64,000 nucleotides of DNA, taken from assembly GCA_005768725.1 (NCBI GenBank), contig VAFM01000002.1, positions 372,001 to 436,000 of the forward strand. The letters are read 5' to 3'. The position numbers and the translations under genes were made by a program. The notes under the pieces are model-generated. The model did no database searches and was not told the origin of the DNA. It saw nothing but the letters and a program-made list of their open reading frames with translations. This DNA comes from Blastochloris viridis (lineage in GTDB: Bacteria; Pseudomonadota; Alphaproteobacteria; UBA2136; UBA6156). Each line of letters starts with the position of its first letter. The stretch's first letter is position 1. Shown here one piece after another: positions 57,598 through 64,000 of the stretch.

Positions 57598-59379
57598 ATG
57601 GCCAAAAAATATCACGCAACGTCCCTTCAGTATTCCACCGGAAACATGCTTGCCCGCCTGATGCGGCATTACTTGTGGCAACACAAGCGCGACCTTCTGT
57701 GGGCGGGTATCTCCATGGTGATCATCGCCGGCGCCCTTGCCATGCAGGCGCACCTCATCCAGCCGCTGTTCGACAAAGGTCTTATCTCCGGGCGCATCGG
57801 TGTCATCAATACAGTGATCTTCACCATCGTCGGCCTCACCGTCATCCGCGGCATCGCCACCTATTACCAGTCCTATTTCATGGAAAGCGTCGGCCAGCGC
57901 ATCGTCGCATCGCTGCAAGAACAGATGTACACCCGCACATTGGGCCAAAGCCTGTCGTTCTTTGCCGAACACCCCACCGGCACCATCACCAGCCGCTTTA
58001 TTTCCGACCTCCAGCGCCTCAAATACGCCGTTACCCAGATCTTCAGCTCGGGCCTGCGCGACAGCGGCACCATCATCGGCCTCTTTGCCAACATGCTGGT
58101 GCAGGATATCAAACTAACCCTGCTGACCATGCTGATCATTCCGCTAACCATCATTCCGGTGCGCCGCTTCGGCCGCCTCACCCGCAAGTACAGCCGCGTG
58201 AACCAGGAAAGCACGGCACGCATGGCCCACCACCTGTCGCAGACGCTGATCAACATCCGCCAGGTACAAAGCTACACGCAGGAAAAAACCGAGATCAAGC
58301 GTATGGGCCAACGCATCAACGAAGTGCTGGACAGCACCCTGCGCGCCGTCCGCATCCGCGCCGCATCATCCCCGGTGGTCGAACTTATCGGTACGGTCAT
58401 CATTGCCGCCATCATGCTTTATGCCGGTCAACGCATTGCCGAGGGCACCCTCACCACCGGGTCCTTCGCCAGTTTCATGGCGTCCCTGGTCATGCTCAGC
58501 CGCCCGCTCAAAGGCATCACCAATCTCAACAACAACCTGCAAGAAGGTCTGGCCGCGGCCCAGCGCGCATTCGAAGTGATCGACGCCCCCCTCAGCCTCA
58601 CCGACACCCCCGGTGCCACCGCACTCACCGTCAAAAAGGGCGCCATTCGCTTCAGCGAGGTCAACCTTACCTACGCCGACGGTACCAACGCCCTCACCGA
58701 CATTAATCTCAACGTCCCCGCCGGTCATACCGTGGCCTTTGTCGGCCCGTCGGGTGCCGGTAAAACCTCGTTGCTGAACCTGCTGCCACGTTTTTACGAT
58801 ATCTCGCACGGCCATATCAGTATCGACGGTCACGACACAGCAAAAGCTACGCTCAAATCGCTGCGCAGCCATATCGCCATGGTCACGCAAGAGGTCGCGG
58901 TGTTCGACGAAACCGTCGCCGCCAACATCGCCTACGGCAACCCCAAGGCCTCGCAGGCCACCATCGAAGCCGCTGCCAAGGCCGCCTCGGCCCACAGTTT
59001 TATCACCAACCTGCCGGACGGTTACCAGACCGTGCTCGGCGAAGGCGGTCTCAAACTGTCGGGCGGCCAGAAACAACGCCTCGCCATCGCCCGCGCGATT
59101 CTGAAGAACGCCCCGATCCTGCTGCTGGACGAAGCCACCGCCGCCCTCGACACTGCATCGGAAAAAGACGTCCAGAAAGCCCTCCAGAAGCTGTCTGAGA
59201 ACCGCACCACGCTCATCGTGGCGCACCGCCTCTCCACCATCGCCCATGCCGACACCATCGTGGTGCTGGACGGCGGTAAGATCGTCGAGCAGGGCAACCA
59301 CGCCGCACTGCTGAAAAAGCGCGGTCTCTACCACAAGCTCTGGAGCATGCAGGCCACCGCCGAAGACCTTGCAGCCTAA
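57598..59379 (+). CDS. msbA: ABC transporter, MsbA-type lipid flippase
   Basis: A 593-residue half-transporter starting MAKKYHATSLQYSTG at 57598. Six transmembrane helices (residues about 30-330) are followed by the ATPase domain: Walker A VGPSGAGKTSL, Q-loop MVTQEVAVFD, signature LSGGQKQR, Walker B LLLDEATAALD, and switch His in IVAHRLST. It probably flips lipid A-core across the inner membrane, judged by the following DUF374, waaA and lpxK genes. Length and motifs are typical of MsbA. Confidence 0.93.
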   Translation: MAKKYHATSLQYSTGNMLARLMRHYLWQHKRDLLWAGISMVIIAGALAMQAHLIQPLFDKGLISGRIGVINTVIFTIVGLTVIRGIATYYQSYFMESVGQRIVASLQEQMYTRTLGQSLSFFAEHPTGTITSRFISDLQRLKYAVTQIFSSGLRDSGTIIGLFANMLVQDIKLTLLTMLIIPLTIIPVRRFGRLTRKYSRVNQESTARMAHHLSQTLINIRQVQSYTQEKTEIKRMGQRINEVLDSTLRAVRIRAASSPVVELIGTVIIAAIMLYAGQRIAEGTLTTGSFASFMASLVMLSRPLKGITNLNNNLQEGLAAAQRAFEVIDAPLSLTDTPGATALTVKKGAIRFSEVNLTYADGTNALTDINLNVPAGHTVAFVGPSGAGKTSLLNLLPRFYDISHGHISIDGHDTAKATLKSLRSHIAMVTQEVAVFDETVAANIAYGNPKASQATIEAAAKAASAHSFITNLPDGYQTVLGEGGLKLSGGQKQRLAIARAILKNAPILLLDEATAALDTASEKDVQKALQKLSENRTTLIVAHRLSTIAHADTIVVLDGGKIVEQGNHAALLKKRGLYHKLWSMQATAEDLAA

Positions 59380-59500
59380 GCCCCAAGCCTAAGCGCACAC
59401 ACCAACCTAAATGCCACACAACCCCGCCCAACCGGCGGGGCAAACCTTTCCATCCTCTGTCACTCCGTTAAACTGGCCAGAACCAAGGAAAGACTCCCTC

Positions 59501-60148
59501 ATGGCCCCGCGCAAACCGGTCGTTACCAAACCGACTGCCAAAACCAAGACCACCGCCAAGCCTGCCGCCCGCAAGGCCGTCGCTCCGGCTGTGGCCACAC
59601 CGGTTGCCATGCCTGAAACCGCATCCTGCTGCTGCGCCACGTCCACCACCAGCCGCCTGTGCGCGCTCCTGAACGAATGCCCGCTCGGCAAACACATCTG
59701 CACCCGCAGCTTCTGGGCATCGTCCGTGGTTGCTTTCATCATGCTGTTCATCACCGACTGGCTGGTCAACAACCATATGCTGATGGCCGATTATGTCGCT
59801 ACCTCTGCCTTCTGGCGCACCGAGGGCGATATCCGCACCGGTCTGCTGATCACAACCCAGGCCGTCACCGCCTTGGCCTATGCCGCCATCATCCTCGGCA
59901 TGGGTCACGCCGCCCGCTGGTGGGGCGCCACCATCAGCGGCGTGGTCGCCTCTGTGCCGGTCGCCATGGTCTCGGTCAACACCTACGCCATGATGCCCTT
60001 CGCCGAAACCGATATTCCCGCGGCCTGGGCCGCAACCGCTCTCGTACAGGGTGCTCTGGTCGGCATCGCCATCTGCGCCGCCCTCAAAGCGGCCCGCGCA
60101 CCAGAGACACACCCCTGCGGCGACACCTGCGGCTGCACCAAACCCTAA
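59501..60148 (+). CDS. Membrane protein with Cys-rich termini, unknown
   Basis: A 215-residue protein starting MAPRKPVVTKPTAKTKTTAK at 59501, after AAGGA. Residues 1-45 are Lys/Ala/Pro/Thr-rich. A Cys cluster follows (SCCCATSTTSRLCALLNECP; then HIC). Three to four transmembrane helices come next (SVVAFIMLFITDWLVN; LLITTQAVTALAYAAIIL; TISGVVASVPVAMVSVN; ALVQGALVGIAICAALKAA). The C-terminus is again Cys-rich (HPCGDTCGCTKP). No family was recognised. It sits inside the msbA-waaA-lpxK operon on the same strand. Confidence 0.75.
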   Translation: MAPRKPVVTKPTAKTKTTAKPAARKAVAPAVATPVAMPETASCCCATSTTSRLCALLNECPLGKHICTRSFWASSVVAFIMLFITDWLVNNHMLMADYVATSAFWRTEGDIRTGLLITTQAVTALAYAAIILGMGHAARWWGATISGVVASVPVAMVSVNTYAMMPFAETDIPAAWAATALVQGALVGIAICAALKAARAPETHPCGDTCGCTKP

Positions 60149-60190
60149 CCCTTGCACCGGCGGACAGAACGCGCTAAACGCTCAACGCGT

Positions 60191-60844
60191 ATGAAGAAAA
60201 TCACCCGCCACCCGCTGTTCCAGAAAGCCCTGATCAACCTTGCCGCCGCGTATGCATGGTTGGTGTTTGCAACCAGCCGTGTTCAGGTCATTCAATCCTT
60301 GCCTGCCGTAGCAACCACGTCACCCGTGGTCTTCGCCCTGTGGCACCAGCAGATCGCCTTTACCCCCATCCTGATGCGCCAGACGCGCCGTCCGTTATTG
60401 GCATTGATGTCGGCCAGCCGCGATGGCACCGCCATCCGCCTCCTTGCCGCCAAATTCGACATTCAGGCCGCTATCGGTTCAAGCCACCGCGGTGCGCTCT
60501 CCGGCACGCGCAACCTCCTCCGCGCCGCCCGCACCGGCCACAATCTGATGATCACGCCGGACGGTCCGCGCGGCCCGGCCCGCAAAGCCAAACAAGGCGC
60601 GACCGAGGTCTCGCGCCTCACCGGCCTGCCCTTGGTCCCCTGCGCGGTCTGGAGCAGCCGCGGCAAAAGCTTCACCAGCTGGGATGCCTTCCGTCTGCCC
60701 TATCCCTTCGCCCGTATCACGCTGGCCGTCGGCACACCTCTTGAGGACGCCACGCCACACTCCCTCGCACAGGCGCTGAATACGCTCACCGCGCAGGCAC
60801 AAGCCGCCGCCGGAGATATTGCGCAACAGGCAGCAACCAACTAG
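60191..60844 (+). CDS. DUF374-family lysophospholipid acyltransferase-like protein
   Basis: A 217-residue protein starting MKKITRHPLFQKALIN at 60191. It has a signal-like N-terminal helix and DUF374 motifs: VVFALWHQQ (His in the HQ pattern), LMSASRDGTAIRLLAAKF, SSHRGALSGTRNLLRA, and ITPDGPRGPARKAKQGA. DUF374 proteins lie beside waaA and lpxK in Alphaproteobacteria and are thought to be acyltransferases of lipid A synthesis. Its stop overlaps the region of the waaA ribosome site (10 bases apart). Confidence 0.88.
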   Translation: MKKITRHPLFQKALINLAAAYAWLVFATSRVQVIQSLPAVATTSPVVFALWHQQIAFTPILMRQTRRPLLALMSASRDGTAIRLLAAKFDIQAAIGSSHRGALSGTRNLLRAARTGHNLMITPDGPRGPARKAKQGATEVSRLTGLPLVPCAVWSSRGKSFTSWDAFRLPYPFARITLAVGTPLEDATPHSLAQALNTLTAQAQAAAGDIAQQAATN

Positions 60845-60854
60845 GTTTCCCTTC

Positions 60855-62135
60855 ATGGCTCTTTTCATTTACCGACTGCTCAAGGTTCTGCTGTTCCCCG
60901 TCATTTTCACCGTGCTGATGTGGCGTGGCTTCCGTGGCCGTGAAGACCGCGACAACTTCGCCGAACGTCGTGGCTTTGCGTCGCAGGAACGTCCGGCAGG
61001 TCCGCTGCTCTGGATTCATGGCGCCAGCGTGGGCGAGGTTATCAGCACCCAGCCGGTGCTGCGCGCCCTGCGTCACCGCCAGCCGAACCTCAACCTGCTG
61101 CTCACCTCCGGCACCATGACCGGCCGCCGCATGCTGATGAAGATCTCCGCCGGCCTGCCCGGCACCGGCACCACCTGCGTGCAGTATGTGCCGCTCGACA
61201 CCCAGGCTGCCACCACCCGCTTCCTTGCCCACTGGAAACCATCGGTCAGCGTCTTTACCGAGAGCGACTTCTGGCCGGAACTCCTCTCCAAAGCCCCCAA
61301 TCCGGTGCTTCTCAACGGCCGCATCTCCGACCGTTCCTGGCCTAAGTACAAACGCTACAGTTGGTTCTTCCGTCCGCTCATCAGCCGCTTCACGCTAGTG
61401 CTGGCACAACGTAAAACCGATGCCGAGCGCATCGCCGCCCTCGGCGCCAAAAACGTGGTCGTCGCCGGCAACCTGAAGTTCGACGCCGACCCGCTGCCGG
61501 TCGATGCCGCCCAGCTTGAAAAGTTCATTGCCGCCCTGCAAGAGCGTCCGGTGCTGGTCGCTGGCTCCACCCACCCCGGCGAAGAAGCGCAGCTTGCGCA
61601 GATGCACATGAATCTCAAACCGGCCATTCCCAACCTGCTGACCATCATCGTGCCACGCCACCCGCACCGCGGCACACAGGCCGCCAACGAGGTCGCGCGC
61701 TTTACCAAGGCCATCAAACGTCGCGGTCTGGGCGAAATGCCGGTACTCGGCGGCAACCGCCACACCGATATCTACATCGCTGACAGCCTTGGCGAACTGG
61801 GCCTCTGGTACCGTCTGGCCTCTGTCGCCATCATCGGCGGCAGCCTGATCAAGCACGGTGGGCACAACCCGCTGGAACCGCTCAAACTCGGCGTTCCCAC
61901 TCTCACCGGCCCGCATATGTTCAACTTCCAGGATATGCTGCCCGCGCTGGTCGAAGCCAAACTGGTGAAGATCGAACCGGATCTGGCCACACTCACAGGT
62001 ACCGTGCGCAAGCTGCTCACCAGCCAGCCGGAGCTGGATGCCGCGCAGAATCATATTATGACTGTCATGCCGAGCTTCGCAGGCCCTACCCAAACCACCT
62101 GCGAGCAGCTCATCAACATGCTGCCGATGGCCTAA
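60855..62135 (+). CDS. waaA: 3-deoxy-D-manno-octulosonic acid transferase
   Basis: A 426-residue protein starting MALFIYRLLKVLLFPV at 60855. N-terminal membrane anchor; the family motifs are LLWIHGASVGEVISTQPV, FTESDFWPELL, GRISDRSWPKY, VAGNLKFDADP, STHPGEE and GGSLIKHGGHNPLEP. It adds KDO from CMP-KDO to lipid IVA at the inner face of the inner membrane. KdsB (9082) supplies the donor. Follows the DUF374 gene and precedes lpxK. Whether it is mono- or bifunctional cannot be read. Confidence 0.95.
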   Translation: MALFIYRLLKVLLFPVIFTVLMWRGFRGREDRDNFAERRGFASQERPAGPLLWIHGASVGEVISTQPVLRALRHRQPNLNLLLTSGTMTGRRMLMKISAGLPGTGTTCVQYVPLDTQAATTRFLAHWKPSVSVFTESDFWPELLSKAPNPVLLNGRISDRSWPKYKRYSWFFRPLISRFTLVLAQRKTDAERIAALGAKNVVVAGNLKFDADPLPVDAAQLEKFIAALQERPVLVAGSTHPGEEAQLAQMHMNLKPAIPNLLTIIVPRHPHRGTQAANEVARFTKAIKRRGLGEMPVLGGNRHTDIYIADSLGELGLWYRLASVAIIGGSLIKHGGHNPLEPLKLGVPTLTGPHMFNFQDMLPALVEAKLVKIEPDLATLTGTVRKLLTSQPELDAAQNHIMTVMPSFAGPTQTTCEQLINMLPMA

Positions 62136-62210
62136 GCGAAACCTGACGCCAGCTTACGTACCCGCATAATCTGCTGGACAAGCCGCGCGAACGCACCCCA
62201 CACTCGCCTC

Positions 62211-63203
62211 ATGTTCGCTCCTGCCTTCTGGTACAAAAAAACGCCGTCCCTCACCGCCTACGCCCTGTGGCCGGTCGCCGCACTCTATGCCGCAGGTGCT
62301 ACCCTGCACGGTAAACTCCGCGCCAAGCATCCGTACTTCGCCGGGGTACCGGTCATCAGTGTCGGCAATCTGGTGGTCGGCGGTGCCGGTAAAACCCCGG
62401 TGGTGCAGTGGCTCGCCGCGCATTATGCCTCCCAGGGCCATCAGGTCGCCATTTTAAGCCGTGGTTACGGTGGTCAGGCCACCCAACCCATGCGCGTGTC
62501 CGAACGCTTCCATACGGCGCAAGAAGTCGGCGACGAACCCCTCGCCCTTGCCCGTCACTTCGTCGGCCAGTCGGTCACGATCTGGGTCGGGCGCAACCGG
62601 GCTGCGGTCGCCCGCCGTGCCGAAGAAGCCGGTGCCACATTGCTGATTCTCGACGACGGCTTCCAGCGCCGCGATGTTGCCCGTACCTGCGATATTCTGG
62701 TCATCAACGGCCAGACCGAAAGCCCGTGGGGCAACGGCCTCACATTACCCGCAGGCCCGTTGCGCGAACCTCTTAAGCACCGCAGCCGCGCCCACTTCGC
62801 TATCGTCCTGAACGAGCCGGAAAGCGGCACGCTGCCCTATTACGGCCTGCCCGCCTACCGCCTGCAAACCCAACTGACCGAAGCCAGCCTCGCACCGTTG
62901 CACGGCAAACCGCTGGTGGCGTTTGCCGGTCTGGCGCACCCCGAAAAGTTCATGAAGAGCCTCGCCGCAAACGGCCTGAAACTCGCTGCCGCCATCGCCT
63001 TCCCGGATCATCACGCCTACACGCCCAAAAATCTCACCTATCTCAAACAGCGCGCCGCCGAGGCCAAAGGCATCCTCGTCACCACTACCAAAGACGCCGC
63101 CAAACTCCCGCAGGGCTTCGCGTATGTGGTCGAGCAAACCCTCACCGGCCCCCAGCAAACCGATATCCTCACCGACATCGACCAGCGCCTCACCGCCGTT
63201 TAA
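62211..63203 (+). CDS. lpxK: Tetraacyldisaccharide 4'-kinase
   Basis: A 330-residue protein. N-terminal membrane segment, then P-loop GNLVVGGAGKTPVVQWLA (about 53-70), SRGYGGQ, DEPLALAR and LILDDGFQRRDVAR. LpxK phosphorylates the 4' position of the lipid A disaccharide at the inner membrane. It is the last gene of the msbA-DUF374-waaA-lpxK block and is closed by a terminator. All motifs intact. Confidence 0.96.
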   Translation: MFAPAFWYKKTPSLTAYALWPVAALYAAGATLHGKLRAKHPYFAGVPVISVGNLVVGGAGKTPVVQWLAAHYASQGHQVAILSRGYGGQATQPMRVSERFHTAQEVGDEPLALARHFVGQSVTIWVGRNRAAVARRAEEAGATLLILDDGFQRRDVARTCDILVINGQTESPWGNGLTLPAGPLREPLKHRSRAHFAIVLNEPESGTLPYYGLPAYRLQTQLTEASLAPLHGKPLVAFAGLAHPEKFMKSLAANGLKLAAAIAFPDHHAYTPKNLTYLKQRAAEAKGILVTTTKDAAKLPQGFAYVVEQTLTGPQQTDILTDIDQRLTAV

Positions 63204-63205
63204 CC

Positions 63206-63232
63206 AAAAACCGCCCAAAGGCGGTTTTTTCA
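63206..63232 (+). terminator. Intrinsic terminator of lpxK
   Basis: AAAAACCGCC-CAAA-GGCGGTTTTTT, directly after the stop codon. Confidence 0.92.
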
Positions 63233-63278
63233 ACATCTGTTCTTTCCAGCACAAAGCCCAAGATAAGGCTGCCGCACC

Positions 63279-63389
63279 TCGGCTGAATCCGGCGGGATGC
63301 ATTGGAGTGTTTTGGCATGGCGCGGTGTACAAGCAAAAGCATACATAAGCCAGGCCAAAACGCTTCAAGGCGCCCGTCCGGTTCGGCCG
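63279..63389 (-). repeat. Class C-like palindromic 3'-UTR element, copy C4
   Basis: Starts 2 bases after the stop of the 63392 gene (minus). Arms GTGTTTTGGC and GCCAAAACGC pair; the tip is TGTA-(CAAGCAAAAGCA)-TACA (63326-63345). Ends contain GGCGCCC...GGCGGG. More diverged than C1-C3. Confidence 0.65.
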
Positions 63390-63391
63390 AA

Positions 63392-63802
63392 CTACTCCGT
63401 TGTAGCTTTCCAGAAGTAGCCTAATATCCAATCCAGCGCGAACAGCAGAACGCCCCCCAACACACCCAAAATCATATACGTCATCCCGCCACCACCCAGG
63501 TAAGCTCCGGCCGCCACGCCGAACGCCGCGGGCCACAACTTGGCCAACGCCATACCAAGCCCTAACAAAATCCCCAGACGCATACCTTCCAGCACGCCAC
63601 CGCTGGCCAAGCCCAGCAAGACACCGCCGCAGACGTGGGCCACGGCCCAGAACACCGGCAGGAACGCCACCACACCACCAATCGCGTAATACACGTACGG
63701 GTGTACTTCAAACCCGTAGCCGTTGCCGTTATCGTAAAAATAGTTGGCGGCCACCGCCGTCACCAGCAACATGACCAGAATATTCATCATCCAGCGGAAC
63801 AT
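63392..63802 (-). CDS. Hypothetical small membrane protein
   Basis: A 136-residue protein starting MFRWMMNILVMLLVTAVAAN. Four hydrophobic helices: residues about 5-20, YYAIGGVVAFLPVFWAVAHV, LGILLGLGMALAKLWPAAFGV and MILGVLGGVLLFALDWIL. Gly-rich packing motifs. No family was recognised. AGGAGG lies 9 bases before the ATG. Lies between the convergent lpxK and the M23 peptidase on minus; the M23 gene ends 36 bases upstream, so one operon is likely. Confidence 0.7.
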   Translation of the reverse strand: MFRWMMNILVMLLVTAVAANYFYDNGNGYGFEVHPYVYYAIGGVVAFLPVFWAVAHVCGGVLLGLASGGVLEGMRLGILLGLGMALAKLWPAAFGVAAGAYLGGGGMTYMILGVLGGVLLFALDWILGYFWKATTE

Positions 63803-63838
63803 CGGGGGAGCCTCCTTAAACCTTATCGCAGCGCGCGT

Positions 63839-64000
63839 TTACTTGCGTACCCACAAGATAGGGTCAATCGGTATATTTTTCCAGTACATTCCCCAGTGCA
63901 GGTGCGGCCCGCTGCTGCGGCCAGTGGTACCGACCTTGCCGATAACATCGCCCGCTTTCACTTCATCGCCTACCTTCACGTCCATTTCCGACATATGCGC
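63839..64000 (-). CDS. M23 (LytM) family peptidase, C-terminal part (partial)
   Basis: Only the last 53 residues are in the window. The frame is open to the right edge and ends in TAA at 63839. The sequence AHMSEMDVKVGDEVKAGDVI, then GKVGTTGRSSGPHLHWGMYW, is the typical end of the M23 zinc peptidase domain; HLHW carries two conserved His. It cuts peptidoglycan cross-bridges in the periplasm. Start and N-terminal domain are outside the window. Possible partner of the FtsEX/EnvC system, inferred. Confidence 0.92.
   Translation of the reverse strand, partial: AHMSEMDVKVGDEVKAGDVIGKVGTTGRSSGPHLHWGMYWKNIPIDPILWVRK

Noticed and set aside
1063..63389. Dispersed repeats as a CRISPR array
   Set aside because: Copies are kilobases apart, palindromic over more than 100 nt and lack regular spacers; no cas genes.

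Overview
This 64 kb window is chromosomal DNA of an alphaproteobacterium with high GC content and a Gram-negative envelope. The gene orders point there: a zinc-ribbon (MJ0042-type) gene divergent from ftsEX, the PHB regulator phaR beside a phaC-like gene, a DUF484 gene overlapping xerC, and the block rsfS-rlmH-envC-ctpA-yibQ-rppH. The lineage below class level cannot be read from the sequence. Nearly all of the window is housekeeping; one small integrated element is foreign.

Layout. 0-5 kb: start of nrdA (class I ribonucleotide reductase), a TPR protein, a zinc-ribbon membrane protein. 4.5-8 kb: ftsE-ftsX, then a phaC/phaR divergent pair. 8-20 kb: an odd pilin-like protein, kdsB, a DUF3108 protein, a 1.1-kilo-residue lipoprotein coupled to a methyltransferase, priA, DUF484-xerC, two DUF218/YdcF-like proteins. 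20-21.5 kb: an orphan S74 (tail-fibre chaperone) protein. 21.7-27.5 kb (minus strand): rsfS, rlmH, envC, ctpA, yibQ-like, rppH. 27.6-33 kb: recR, ybaB, dnaX, an HAM1/RdgB-like NTPase, a NUDIX protein. 33-35 kb: divergent peroxiredoxin and trxB. 35.5-42.1 kb: an integrative element of about 6.56 kb in the 3' end of tRNA-Gly(CCC), bounded by a 17-bp direct repeat. 42-53 kb: lipoproteins, a HAD phosphatase, tRNA-Val(GAC), a lipid kinase, rmuC, thiolase, obg-rpmA-rplU. 54-63 kb: lipid and LPS genes (GT2, GT39/ArnT-like, PAP2, msbA, DUF374 acyltransferase, waaA, lpxK). The window ends inside an M23 peptidase gene.

How the genes work together. kdsB, waaA, lpxK, msbA, the DUF374 acyltransferase and the ArnT/GT2/PAP2 set serve lipid A-KDO synthesis, modification and export. 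ftsEX, envC and the M23 protein serve septal peptidoglycan cleavage. phaC, phaR and the thiolase fit polyhydroxyalkanoate storage. nrdA, dnaX, priA, recR, rmuC and xerC serve DNA replication and repair.

Main unexplained signal. At least twelve long imperfect palindromes (about 110-240 nt) lie in intergenic spaces. Almost all sit directly after the stop codon of a minus-strand gene and all full copies share one orientation. Most share an apical TGTAC...GTACA hairpin, with compensatory base changes, and most of the A, B and C classes are followed in transcript orientation by an intrinsic terminator. They look like a repeated structured 3'-UTR module. The second signal is the cargo of the tRNA-Gly element: a protein with motifs resembling the palm of family A polymerases or T7-like RNA polymerase, and a large unknown protein with a C-terminal membrane anchor.
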